In this document: piece after piece, positions 1 to 12,400 of the stretch
Layout: the number at the start of each line of letters is the position of its first letter
Position numbering within the stretch: position 1 is the first letter of the stretch
NCBI RefSeq assembly: GCF_000003815.2
Contig: NC_049987.1
Coordinates: forward strand, 2,543,896-2,575,415
Origin: Branchiostoma floridae
Taxonomy: Eukaryota > Chordata > Leptocardii > Amphioxiformes > Branchiostomatidae
DNA: 31,520 bases
Direction of reading: 5' to 3'
Made by a program: the position numbers and the translations under genes
Notes under the pieces: generated by a model
The model's input: only the letters and a program-made list of their open reading frames with translations
Told to the model about the DNA's origin: nothing
Database searches by the model: none

Positions 1-248
1 ATAATGTACTTTACTTTATCATCTTTGTGAAAGTTATGTGATAGCGCTGCAATGACTGTTTATGAGATAATTTTTTTTCTATTTTTTCAATGACAATTAT
101 TACAACCATACACAACCATTATTGTTCAAGAATTTTAGGGGCAATTCATTTTCCCTACAGGGTCCTAGGGTCTATTTTCCACAGTTAAATAAAGAAGAGA
201 CCAAGGGATTAGTCAGTGTTGATTCAGGGAGGGGTTGGCTGTCCGTAC
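1..248 (-). other. SPAG17 intron 9, partial
   Basis: Intronic sequence downstream of the donor at 248-247. AT-rich; no repeat, exon or RNA recognised. Confidence 0.7.
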
Positions 249-401
249 CTGCTCCAGCATGCAGTGCATGATGAGTGGGATGCTCACACTCTCCTGTGGT
301 ACAGTGTTCATCAGCTCGCTGTAGTACCGCATGTCCACGTCAGGGGGCCCCGCTGGAACATCCAGCTCTGGGATGCCTGGAGTAGGGGCCTGGGCTGACA
401 A
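249..401 (-). CDS. SPAG17: SPAG17 coding exon 9 (residues 388-438)
   Basis: The acceptor is tttccccag|TTGTCAGCC and the donor CTGGAGCAG|GTACGG. It is 153 nt, phase 0. A Pro-rich lead (APTPGIPELDVPAGPPDV) precedes DMRYYSELMNTVPQE and PLIMHCMLEQ; the last two blocks are highly conserved in SPAG17. It is the last exon visible before the left edge. Confidence 0.93.
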
Positions 402-3400
402 CTGGGGAAAATATAAATTTAAGTTATCAAAATGAACAACTGAAGGATGTTTTGACACAATTTGAGAATAGAAAAAGACAATACTGATAGAACATGTTCT
501 TGATAGCATTGCTTGTAAAGACTTAGTCATCAGCTAATAGTAAATATGGAAAATATTACTGTCATGCTGTCAGGATTCTTGTTAAGCTGAGAGACTAGCA
601 AAAGGAGGTCACTGAATTGTACATTGTATCAAATATGGTCTTTCATACACCAATAAGTGCAAAATACATTGTGATGCTATACTGTTTTTAAATCAACAGA
701 TAATAATGGTACCTTGAGATTAGATTAAAGGTGAAATAGTATTACAAAAAGAACCCTATTCATGGTAAATTCTTAAATGTACCATGGTATTGCTATTATT
801 AGCTTTCAGGTTGGACTTGTTTACAAAATGATGTTACCTTTGAGTCAGTTGGCTGTTCAGGTATGGGAGGTGCCTCCCCATACAGGGGGACATGTAACAG
901 CTTCATGTTACTGACAGTAACTATAACATTACTACACTGTTACTGTTCTGTACCTTTGAGTCAGTAGGCTGTGCAGGTACCGGAGGTGCCTCCCCATACA
1001 GGGGGACATGTAACAGCTTCATGTTGCTGACAGTAAAGGTGAACTATAACATTACTACAGTTACTGTTCTGTACCTTTGAGTCAGTTGGCTGTGCAGGTA
1101 CGGGGGGTGCCTCCCCATACGGGGGGACATGTAACAGCTTCATGTTACTGACAGTAACTATAACATTACTACAGTTACTGTTCTGTACCTTTGAGTCAGT
1201 AGGCTGTGCAGGTACGGGAGGTGCCTCCCCATACAGGGGGACATGTAACAGCTTCATGTTACTGACAGTAACTATAACATTACTACAGTTACTGTTCTGT
1301 ACCTTTGAGTCAGTAGGCTGTGCAGGTACGGGAGGTGCCTCCCCATACGGGGGGACATGTAACAGCTTTATGTTACTGACAGTAACTATAACATTACTAC
1401 AGTTACTGTTCTGTACCTTTGAGTCAGTAGGCTGTGCAGGTACAGGAGGTGCCTCCCCATACAGGGGGACATGTAACAGCTTCATGTTGCTCAGGTAATG
1501 CTGAAACTGGCGCCTCCAGTCGTACATGTCGTAAATCTTACAGGCAACGTCCTCAAACACAGCCGTGCCGAAAGCAAGCTGAATGGAAGCAAAAAATAAT
1601 ACAATCAGTTAGTACAAAATAATATCTGTGTTGGTAATATACAACATTAGGGTATAGATTATATCAATCATGGTGTTGTATAGAGAGATAAAGATCAAGC
1701 AGAAAGTACTTCTTTGACTATCAAACATTTTTTTGTTTCATAGACTGAAGCAGCTATAAGATTTGGTGATGTTGTTTGCAAATTTTAGCATTAGACTGAC
1801 CAAAACCATGCAGTATTTAGAATAGAATAGCAGAATCATTGCTACATGTAAGAGGCCACACCACTGAATCTGTACAAATCTTTAAGTTATATATGATGCA
1901 TAGTTATAAATTTAGATATGAACATTTCCACCAGCTAGGAAGACTTGAAATACAATTTTTAGTGAATAACACAATATATCCAGTACTACCTTCCTGACCC
2001 TCCTGTCCTTTATGGACAGCTGTGTGCAGTGGAACAGAGGAGTAAGGTTTAGTTTCAAATGACTTATATAGCTGCTGCATTGGCTTTTTCAAAATCATTA
2101 TGGACAGATATAGCCTGGGTACCATCCGGATAGTAGTGCCTCCTATTTTCACTTCTGCTATCCATCTGGAGACCTGCACATTCAAACCGTTTGCTGCTGA
2201 CGGCAATTAATGAGCAAATCAAGGAATAGGTTCTAGAGCGCTCGTTCGACAACAGGCCCTCCCACAAGCAGACAAAGGGCTTGTCCGGTGTTGGAACGCC
2301 TGTTCGACCGATCGCTTGAACTAGGGCTGGGTATCGGTACAGCGTACCGGTACAAAACCGGTTTTTCTTATTGGACCGGTCCAGAAAAACTAGACCTGAA
2401 AAAATTAGGTGGACCTGATGTTGGACCGATTAGAAAATTAACATATTATTTTATCAGGCATTCACACGTTTTGGCGCTTGCAGTTGGAAGAAAATGACAA
2501 GAGTGAAGTAGAGTAGAGTTTATAGTAATTTCTACCAAGGTTTACAGTCAATCGTACAGGTGCAGTTAGCGTTGTAGGATTTTAAAACGCCAGTGTAAGT
2601 CTAATACTCCACCAAACAGATTTCTTTGTAGTGAAATGGACCATTGGTATGAGTCATACTGAATCAGGTCCAGGTTCAGGTCCGGACCTGGACCTGATCC
2701 TTTGGACCTGAACCGGACCTGGACCTGAATTTTCTGTACCAGTACCCAGCCCTAGCTTGAACCCATTCCTTAATTCGCTCATATGTGGGGACCAATCAAC
2801 GCCTTTGTCCAAAATTTGGACGATTTCAGATGTTAAGATGGTCCGCATTCCGAGAGGGAAACACAGTGAAGTGACTGTATATAGTGTATAATGAATGTCA
2901 GAGCTAGAAGTGACTGTATATGGTATTTAATGAACGCCGGGGCGAACTACATTGTACTTTCTGGATGGTACCCAGGTTAGGGGCAGATAAACCATGGTAC
3001 AAGCAGGAAAAGATTAATTGATTTTGACTCATCACAAAGAAAGTACAATGTTTACTACTGTTTGGAATTTCTCCATCTAGATGTCAGAAGAAAATCTTAT
3101 AGCCCTTTGCCAGTAGCTGACACACACAAAAAAGACAAAGGTTGGTACTTTTATAATGGGTTGGTTGGATAACCCTCCTGGGAACACATTCAACATTTTT
3201 TCCTTGACCATTAGGTTATCAGTTAAAAATTGCTGAGAACAAAAGTTTCAAACTTTAAGGTAATTAAAAATTCCCAGAGATGCCCACCGTCTTGTCTGGA
3301 TCCTCCCAGTCCGAGGGATGGAGCGTGTTCACCACCACGTACTCTAACCGCGCCATGTCGTGTAGCCGGGACCCCGCCGGCGCACGCCGCAACACCGGGT

Positions 3401-6400
3401 CCAGGAACTTCCAGAACCGCTTCAGCTCGTCCTCCGCTTTCTGTCGCTGCTGTCGCTCGATGTCTTGTTGGGCTGGCGGAGAGAAATGGACTGAGAATAC
3501 AGACAGCCCCGGGGTTAGTGGGGGTTAGTAAGTTAGTACGTTAGTAAGGACTGGCACTGCTACGTGGGTGAAAGGGATTAAGGATGGAGGGAAAAAAAGA
3601 GGCATTCTTTAGACTAGTGAAAGATGGAAAGATGGAAGATTAAAGAGAAAGGAGGGTATGCATACATGACATGTAGGCAGCCTTTTTGATTTCCTGTAGT
3701 TTGAATGAAAACCCGTCTTATTCAATGTATTAAATTCATAGCATTTTTTTATATAATAATGATAAACAAGGTGAATAAATTCTGTTCCAATTACCTTCTT
3801 TGATTTTAGCATAATATTATTATAATACATGCTGAATTCAGGGACAGGCATTAGAAGAACTCCCCATGCATATCCTCATAAAGATGGAAACAATCTATTA
3901 GTAAGTAAAGACTAGATGGAGACTAATAGGAAAGAAAGGGGAAGAATAAGAGATTGAATCTAAGGGAAAGAAAGAGAGAGGAAAAGAAAGGATGAAAGAA
4001 TGACTACACTCCATCTCCATTTGACCGCATGCTTGATGGCCTGAAAGTTTTGGTGCTTGTTAGTTAGTTATTGTTAAAGACACACCAGCCCACCACACAA
4101 CAACTCAGCAATCATGGATGTGAAAAAAAGCAATCATGTGTCACTTCTCAGCATTCTGTGCATCATTGAGGGTCTGTATGGGGGTGGGATTATGGAGGGT
4201 TGTCATCATGCCTAAAAATGAATCAGAAGGTTGCCAATGCTTCACAGTAAATTGAACATTTCTCAACCAATTAAGTTCATGTGAAACCTAGTTTTGGGAA
4301 CAGGTTCATTGGATTGTCCTTTTGTGTTCATAAAAAACTTTTGGCAAAACTGAGTCTGCAAAGTTTAACACTGACTCAACCATGGATGCTGTCTTTGATT
4401 TTAGGGCAATCTGGTGTTCGAGTTAGTAACTTTTGAGAATGCTTAATGATGAATTCTGGGTGTTAGTACAAACTGTAACATGATAAATAGAGGAAATGCG
4501 ACCAACAAAAGTCCAAGTTTGTTACCTATTATTAAAATTACAGACAGCACTTGAATTAAACCTGGCTATGATTGACGTAAACTCAAAACAGCTCAATTTA
4601 CATAACCCGCTTTAACATTAGAGTCCTTAACCCCACTTTCAATACTTTCTGTAAGGGATATTTCAGCACACATGCACAGCAGAACAAGCAAACAAACAAA
4701 CAAACACAACTCTCAGGTGGAGAGCACACATCAACCAAACCGACACCTGCCCATGCATACCTTCCTGCGCACCTGCTACAGGCTCCACCTGTTCATCTGG
4801 AATGTAATCATAAGATAATTCACACAGCTGTATTCAAATCAGGTTGCTCAGGCCATGCAAATTTATTTTTTGCAAAAAAAAAAAGAATTCCACAAAAGAT
4901 AAAGAAAAATGAATTTGAATTTGAATCTAAAATATCAGTTATTCCCTCCCTGAAACTGTATGTACAACAAATCAAAGTAAAGACTTCTCTCCGAGACTCT
5001 GTTTTGATACATGCCATTTAGAAATTGTGAAAACTAGCTAAGAATTTTAAGTTTACTTGAAGAGCCCTTTGTGCTGCTATGGCCTACTTTGTTCAATTTC
5101 ATTTGGCAGTTTTTTTCATGTATACAGGTATCCATAGATAAAGAAATATCAGACAGTAATTTCATACAGAATACTGTAAATTTCATTGACAGCAGAGTAC
5201 ATACATGTTGATATTGACAGGTATGATCATCTGGACAGTAATTTATGACAGGACAGCAAGTTTGAATCTGATATTTCATTTTTCATTCGTCAACACATAT
5301 TACATAATATACAGTACACATGTACATTGTACATGGTTAAAAGGTAAAGACAGGGTTACGAACTTACAGTGTAAGTCTTCAACTATAATACATCTAGCTC
5401 TTAAGGTTCATCTTAAAGTTAATGATAGACTATGATATTTATGAGTTTTACAAAATTTGAACCATGCAAAATACAAATCGTTTGACTTCAGATTTCTCTA
5501 ATTTTACGTTCCAACATGGCCTAACAGTGAACTAATGACATTAATAGAAACTTTTGTAGATTCTTTAGAGGGAAATCCTACCTTTTTTCTGCTCCTCCCT
5601 GGGTGACCCCTCCCCTCCCTCTGGGATTTGGAAGATGGTATAGTCCTCCGATGTAATTTTGAGCAGCGCGTCCACGTTGACTCCCACGTCCGCCAGCGCC
5701 ATGACCAGCTGTGGTTGGTGAAAACCGTGCACCAACATGTAGTGCTGTGGTCCGTCGTCTGGCTCATCATCTGGATATACCAATAATGACATCTGTTTTT
5801 ATCCTAATTTGCATACTCGGGAACTGATTTGCATATCTGTTTCAACCAGTATGCAAAGACTGTCTAATATCGAATACATAGTATAAAGAAGAGTATTCAA
5901 GAATAATGCCAGGTCTGTAAAGAAAATACTAGCTAATGATGTCCCAACTTTACAACTTTCACATTATGAGGGTTATCATTTATTAAGACTTAGTGCTAAA
6001 GTCAGCTGAAAGATTATTCATTATGTTGTATTCAATTGTTGCAAACATTGAAAAGGTAAGGGAATATATAATAAGCATTGATAAAGAACTGATGTCTTAC
6101 CTATAACTATCTCTGCAATCCACAGAATGAGCAGCATTGAAAACAATGGAATGCCATTTTATACATTAACATCATTCTATTCCATTTCCAAATATACTTT
6201 TCTTTTCATGGACTAAACTTTGTAACATGACATAACACAAAAGAAGTACTTTTTTTTAATGCTAAATATCTTTTACATAATATTGGCACATAGCTCAGAC
6301 CACCTGTCAAGACAGAGAAATGCAAAACAGTTGATGGACATACAGACAATCTCTCATTGGTTGAACTGCTAATTACCATCCCCTCATTGGTTGAACTGTT

Positions 6401-9400
6401 AATTAAGATAGACAGTCAGGATTGGTCCATCAGTCTCACCTATGTATTTGTTCTCTTCATCTTCCTCCCCTCTCCTCTTCAGTTTGGTGTCCTTCTTGAC
6501 AGCGGGAGGTTCTGGGGTCTTCTTCCCTTTCCCTTTCGCAGGAGACTTACTCCTGGGCCTCTTCCCATCTTTACCTGGAGTCTTGCCTTTGGCCTTGTCT
6601 TCTGCAGCCTTCAGAAAAATATCAAGACATTTCTTTAATTAATGGACAAGATTAGAAAAACAAAATCTAACATTTTGTGGTCAAATGCAAAATTTGCGAG
6701 CCTGCTTCTTATTTAAACTTCCTTCAAACTATGCACCTAACGCCCTATCTTCTGCAGTTACCTCTTGAGAATTCTTTAAATCTGTTAATTTGAAAAAAAG
6801 ACGACTTTCATTTTAATTTCTTCAAATATATTCTACATTGTCTCAACATAACCTAATGGCCTTGTATCAATTGAAGAAATTGTCAGATATAAAAAAAAAA
6901 ATTGGCAAGATTAGGAAAAAACAAAATCATGCTTTCTATTTGGATCTTAAAAATCCTAAAAATACATTCTAACTTGCCTCTACTGTCTACATACATAAAC
7001 ATGTAGTTTAGGCTAAGTCTCAAAAGTATACATTTTACCTCAGCTTTAAACTTAAAACGACTCCATATGTTTTCCCTTTGAAGTTGTTTTAAAAGTTATC
7101 CTTGAAGTTAAACTTAATCCAATGTTGAGTGTACAGGGTGTCTGGGGACTGTCACCATGCCAGTAACACCAAACATCACCACAACACATCAAGGCTGGAC
7201 TTTGGAGTCATTCATAACAAACTCCCCACAGATTATACTGCCTACCCTGACTTAGTGTGGTTCCAGTTTTAAAAAGGCCGACTCTGTGCCAAAAGTACAT
7301 GGGGGTTGGTAAACAACCGTTACCTTAGCAAAGAACTGTAATAATTGTTTTGGGTGTGTTTTTGTGTCTGTCTGTGAACAGCATAACTTCAAAATTCTTG
7401 GTTGGATCGGATTCCTGATGTTGATTGGTAGGTGGGTAGGGGTCAGGAAAATAAAAGTCAAACACCATAATGGGGGCCCCCCTAGCAGCTTTTAAAGGTA
7501 CTGCAACAGAACTTTTTAGAAATATCATATCTTGTGTTCTGGACATGCTGTACTGCGATTTTCAGTGGTTGATAGGTATTGGGAAAGAGAGTACTGTAAA
7601 TGCAGAAATGTTCGCAGTGGATTAATGTTTTTCTATTAAGGTATTAGACTGCAGTCTATGGTGTTACCGCAAAATTAAAACCACCGTGAAAAGTCCTTTT
7701 TTTCGCTACCGCAAAATTAAATCCCTGTGAACTTAAATGCATTTACAGTAAGTTCTGTAGCCTTTGGGACCCCTAGCAGCTTGATTGGAACTGCAGGGGC
7801 TGATTTGGTTAAAAATTCCAAAAATGAATAACTTAAGAATGTTGTCTCAGCTCACCATGATTTTAGGTACAACATGGCCTTTCTTGACACTAACTCTTGT
7901 TCCTTTGACTCTTAAAGTCTGTGTTCCTGCAAGCAACTGTTTTGTCTTACAAGGAGGTACTAGGTGATAACTTGACAGGAGCCTACTGTACCATTCCAGA
8001 CAATATCACTACACTGTAAATTCTAAAAGTTTTGCAGGCACTTAATCTCACAAAAGAAGGGGTTTCATTTTCCTGATTTATAGCAAATTTTAGTTGTTAA
8101 GTAGTGCAATGGAAAGGGATACTACAGTATAAAATGCATTATTCTAAGTATGAAAGTGGGAATTGATTTTGCAGTAGCGTGAAAATGAAGTGTTCGCCAT
8201 AGTTTTGATTTTGTGGCAGCGCCATATACTGTATTTACAAACTACAATGGGAAAATGCTTTGAGCTTGCAGTCAAGTGGCCACCGAAAACTGCAAACATC
8301 AGTGCATTTACAGCATTAACGATTCGTGTTAAGATTTTGTAGTGCAGAAGTCTTTGCGAAAACAATTATTAAGAAAGCAAAAACTTTCAGAATTCACAGT
8401 ATTTTATCAGTCTGGTTCCTACTTTAACATGTTGCAGTCACCAAGTGACCTTGACTCGGCTTACACAGAAATACTTCCAGCAATCTTGACATTGACCTTT
8501 GTCCTTAACATCGCATCTAGTTTCAGATAAAACTTAGGGGAGGGTAAGACTACCGCTAGACACAACACACCTGACCTGTCATCGGAGCTAGGGATTTACC
8601 GTAAAATCATCTATTTTCCCGAAGGTTAAATTTTACCTCACGACTGGGAAGCAGGTTTTCGAATTTAAAAAAGTCTTCTACTAAAATTTAGAGGACTTAT
8701 ATGATCTGCAACATTATACATTGTATATAATTTCAGTGTCAGAATTTTACATTATGAAAATAAAACTAATAAAAATGTTACAAAATTTACAGTAGTGTGC
8801 AGCAGTGTGCATGTATGAGTGTTGAGAGATACATGTAGAGTTAGGAGTATTGTTACTGGTACTGTAAATGCAGAAATGTTCGCGGTGGATTAATGTTGCG
8901 GTTTTCGCGGTGACCACTTCACCGCGAATTTAAAACCACCGCGAACATTTTTCTATAATGATATTAGATTGCAGTCTGTGGTGTTACCGCGAACTTAAAT
9001 CCACCGCGAAAAGTCCTTTTTCCCGCTACCGCGAAATTAAATTCCCGCAAAATTAAAAACATTTACAGTAGCTGTCAGACCAGGGCTTTAGCCAGCTCGA
9101 AATTTTTTTCCGTCAGCCAATTACAATCGTCGCGAAAACCGCGAAAATTAATTAGAAGGACTGAACTGAGACCTTGAAAAACGGGTTTTAATGAGATAAT
9201 CGTATGCGAAAGGGCGCCGACACACATTGTCAACAATCATAACAATAGCAAAACAAACAGTGTGTGGCTTTTACGGCCGTGGACGGCGTCCCCAAGCCGC
9301 CTGTAGCTTCCACCAAGGATTTTTGTCCGTCAAGGTTGACGGATTGGTTTTAAAATATTTCCGTCAAACGCAGCAAATTTCCGTCAATTGACGGAAAAAC

Positions 9401-12400
9401 GGACGCTGGCTAGAGCCCTGTGTCAGACTGACAAGGAAGGAAAAGTTCAACACCTACATGTGGAATAATAGGATCTCTACTACACAATAAGGTATGTTTT
9501 TGTTTGTTTGTATATTTTGTATATTAGTAATATCCAGTATCTATCCTACAGTATCCAGTATGCTGTATGTGTGTCTCAGTAAGGAAGCTCCTTGGTCTCA
9601 GTGCATGTCTATGTACAGCATAACTAGAGAAGCTATAGATGGATCCTTATGATATTGGAAGGTGTATTAGGAGTCTGGAAAACAAAGGCCAACTATAATG
9701 GGCCACCTTAAGGGCTGTCTAAGTTTTGATACTTCATATTCTGAGCATGCAATTGGTCAATGAACTTTTAGGGTGACACAATAAGTGTGACAGGTTCTAA
9801 ATAACATGCTAGAGGAATGGCTCTCCTCAAACATGGGACCTCCGGCTTAGTGTCCGATCCCAGTGGACATATGTTTCAACTCAAACTACCAGTACAAGGG
9901 TTCATTTTCCCCTTAGTCAAGACCAGGGCTTTAGCCAGCTCGAAGTTTTTTTCCGTCAGCCAATTACAATCGTCGCGAAAACCGCGAAAATTAATTAGAA
10001 GGACTGAACTGAGACCTTGAAAAAAGGGTTTTAATGAGATTATCGTATGCGAAAGGGTGCCGACACACATTGTCAACAATCATAACAATAGCAAAACAAA
10101 CAGTGTGTGGCTTTTACGGCCGTGGACGGCGTCCCCAAGCCGCCTGTAGCTTCCACCAAGGATTTTTGTCGGATTGGTTTTAAAATTTTTCTGTCAGACG
10201 CAGCAAATTTCCGTCAATTGACGGAAAAACGGACGCTGGCTAGAGCCCTGGTCAAGACCTTTAGGTGTTAAGTGTCCTTCTCAAATGCACTCTGAGGCCT
10301 GCTGGGTATTTGAACTCAGAACCTTTTATAAATTAAATGTTCAGGACTCAAATTGTAACAGTTATTGAAAGTGTTATAAGTTCATTTCAAGCCTGTGTAT
10401 AGGCCATGGTCAAGAGGTTTTTTTTTTCTCAGTAATGTAAAAATTTTAAATCTTGTGCACTAAAATTGAGAATTTGAATGGAAATCAAACTTGGACATAT
10501 CTCATTCTGTTACTAACAGCAAACACATTCCATTACTTATTTCATTGGCTAGAAAAAAATTGTTAGTAGCAGTTGAGTGTAAGTATCCATTTTTGATTAT
10601 ACTGCTGCTGGGATCCCTGACACAAGGGTTACTAAGGCAGCAGTCGAATAGTTTCAGCGTTTCCATGCGGCTCTGTCCGCTGGGTCCAGTTCTGGCCTTC
10701 AACTTCATGATTTGCCTCAATGGCTGAACCCTGTCTTTCGCACACGCAAGTCAGTCAAGCCAGAGACACTACCAGCTACTCATCGAATGCTGATATAAAA
10801 CCCTTGCTAAAATTTTCTAACTTACGGTACTTGCCACCAGAATCTGCCATACCTTTTTCTCAGCCTCTCTCCTCTTGAGGTCGTTGACCTTGATGTCCAG
10901 CAGCTTGAACTTGATCAGTTTAGCCAGGACCAGTATGGGCACATCCAGTCCCTCATCTAACATGGGCTTCACCGACTCACAGATCTCATAGAACTGGGGA
11001 GTCTCCTTGCCTTTCTTGGCCTTTGGATTTCCAAGTTCTTTCACCTGTAGGACAATGGTACAAATGCATGTTTTATGTGAATGTTTCTATATTAAAGCAG
11101 AATATTACAAAACCTCATCATATTTCTCTCTTACCAGTAAGGCCACAAAAATTCAATTTGTTGTTTCTCATATTTTTCTAAAAAAATATATGAAGCGACA
11201 AGTAAATACTGTAGAGGATTTGAAAACAAATTGAAAACAATGAAGTACTGAATGTATTGTTGAGTTTTCAGCTTGAAAAAGGCAAACAATTCCACAACAG
11301 CTTCACCTGCTTGTTGAAATTTATGAAAAGTACAGTTTTTACGTATTGAAGTGAATGTCCTTCATGAATGAAAACTTTTACTGCAATGATAAATGTACCC
11401 ACATAATTGTAAAAAGACTTACTTCTAAAGATGACTTAAAGTTAGAACAATTTACTATATGGGAAAGTTTTTTCATTCTATGTAAAATAAGAGCTGGCCT
11501 AAAGTTGCAAAATACAGTTTCGTCTCATTGAAATATAAATAAAAAAGCAATTTAAAAATCTAAGGAAGAATGTTCACAAGAATATGTATTTTTCCTTGAG
11601 AGTCAGTTAATATTACCTGTTCAAAGAGGTCGGCCTTTGAGACAGTACTGAAGAGCTTTCGCTGAGGGATTCCCACGACCGCGTGGAGGGCATCCACGTG
11701 TCGGTAGTCCTCCATCTTGTTTCCCACGACAAGCGTAACATTCGGCTTCCACTCTTCCTACAGTAACAATAACCAACAGAGAAGCAATACAGTTAGATGA
11801 TTACTAGTATCAAGATTGAATCAAGAGTTGAAAACAAGTTAGAAAAGTTGGTAAAACTGTAATCATACTGAAACTGAAACTATCAAAGCTGGCCAAGGAG
11901 TACAGCCAAAGGGAGTTAAACTGTGGGATTGATACTATATTATGCCACCGTGGATCTACTTGGAGATTACTTTAAAGCATTCTTTTATTTTTTATTGACT
12001 TTCTTTATACTTGATCAGGATATTATGGTTATTCAGTTGTCTGATTTATTAAGGGCAAGTTTATATTGATGGCCACATGGCCTGCTGGGAAGGTTTACTG
12101 GTGAAGGTCAGCAGCCAATGAGAACCTTCCATACTTCCAGGTCAAAGGAATCACCCACCAGGCACAGATCCCCCAGCTGTGATAGTACAAGCACTCTAAT
12201 TGGCCCCTGTGGTTTTTATAATGAGCGCAGGGGATGGTCCATTTGGTTTCTAATTTGTCAAAACTTTGGGCTTAGATAAGAAGATAACCAAGAATTCAGA
12301 TGTTGAAATGGCTAAAAGTACTAGTGTTACATGTAAATAAACATGATATACTAAACAATTTCTCTGAATTTTTTAAACAAAACAAACTGCTTGTTTACAT

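Larger units (their letters stand above)
2111..2979. mobile_element. Outer TIR element with TAGCCTGGGTACCATCC ends, interrupted
   Basis: The left end at 2111-2130 is TAGCCTGGGTACCATCCGGA. The right end at 2960-2979 is its near-perfect reverse complement (…CTGGATGGTACCCAGGTTA). The flanks look like an aged target duplication: GGACAGATA on the left and GGGCAGATA on the right, one base after the end. It contains a palindromic segment and a younger hAT-type insertion. Without the insertion and one duplication copy it would be about 430 bp. No coding capacity. Confidence 0.6.
1579..3287 (-). other. SPAG17 intron 7
   Basis: 1.7 kb. It holds the nested element at 2111-2979 and a two-copy 39-bp duplication at 2868-2945. 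The remainder is unremarkable. Confidence 0.7.
6609..10852 (-). other. SPAG17 intron 3 with mobile elements
   Basis: 4.2 kb. Holds two ACTGTAAATGC elements (7592-7750, 8860-9070), two hAT-type elements (9081-9420, 9924-10250) and SINE-like fragments flanking the second. The 6609-7590 and 7751-8859 stretches show no clear feature beyond a weak duplicate of CCCTAGCAGCTT at about 7480 and 7772. Confidence 0.65.

Noticed and set aside
1020-1417. Tiny 41-nt introns between array units (GTACAG…TGTCAG)
   Set aside because: Removing 41 nt from each 114-nt unit leaves 73 nt and puts a TAA in the first codon, so the frame would be lost.
961-1560. A stand-alone 199-residue repetitive protein on the minus strand
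   Set aside because: Its start lies inside SPAG17 exon 8 and the rest is the donor-containing array; it is better read as exon 8 with possible extensions.
2064-2848. Several short frames
   Set aside because: They fall on the nested elements; GGACCTG repeats give the regular peptide pattern.
8010-8340. A sixth, highly degraded ACTGTAAATGC element
   Set aside because: Only ACACTGTAAAT at the left and GCATTTACAG at the right fit; the interior does not align convincingly.
9817-10079. Two 67-codon frames on opposite strands
   Set aside because: They overlap the second hAT-type element and its flank and show no family likeness.
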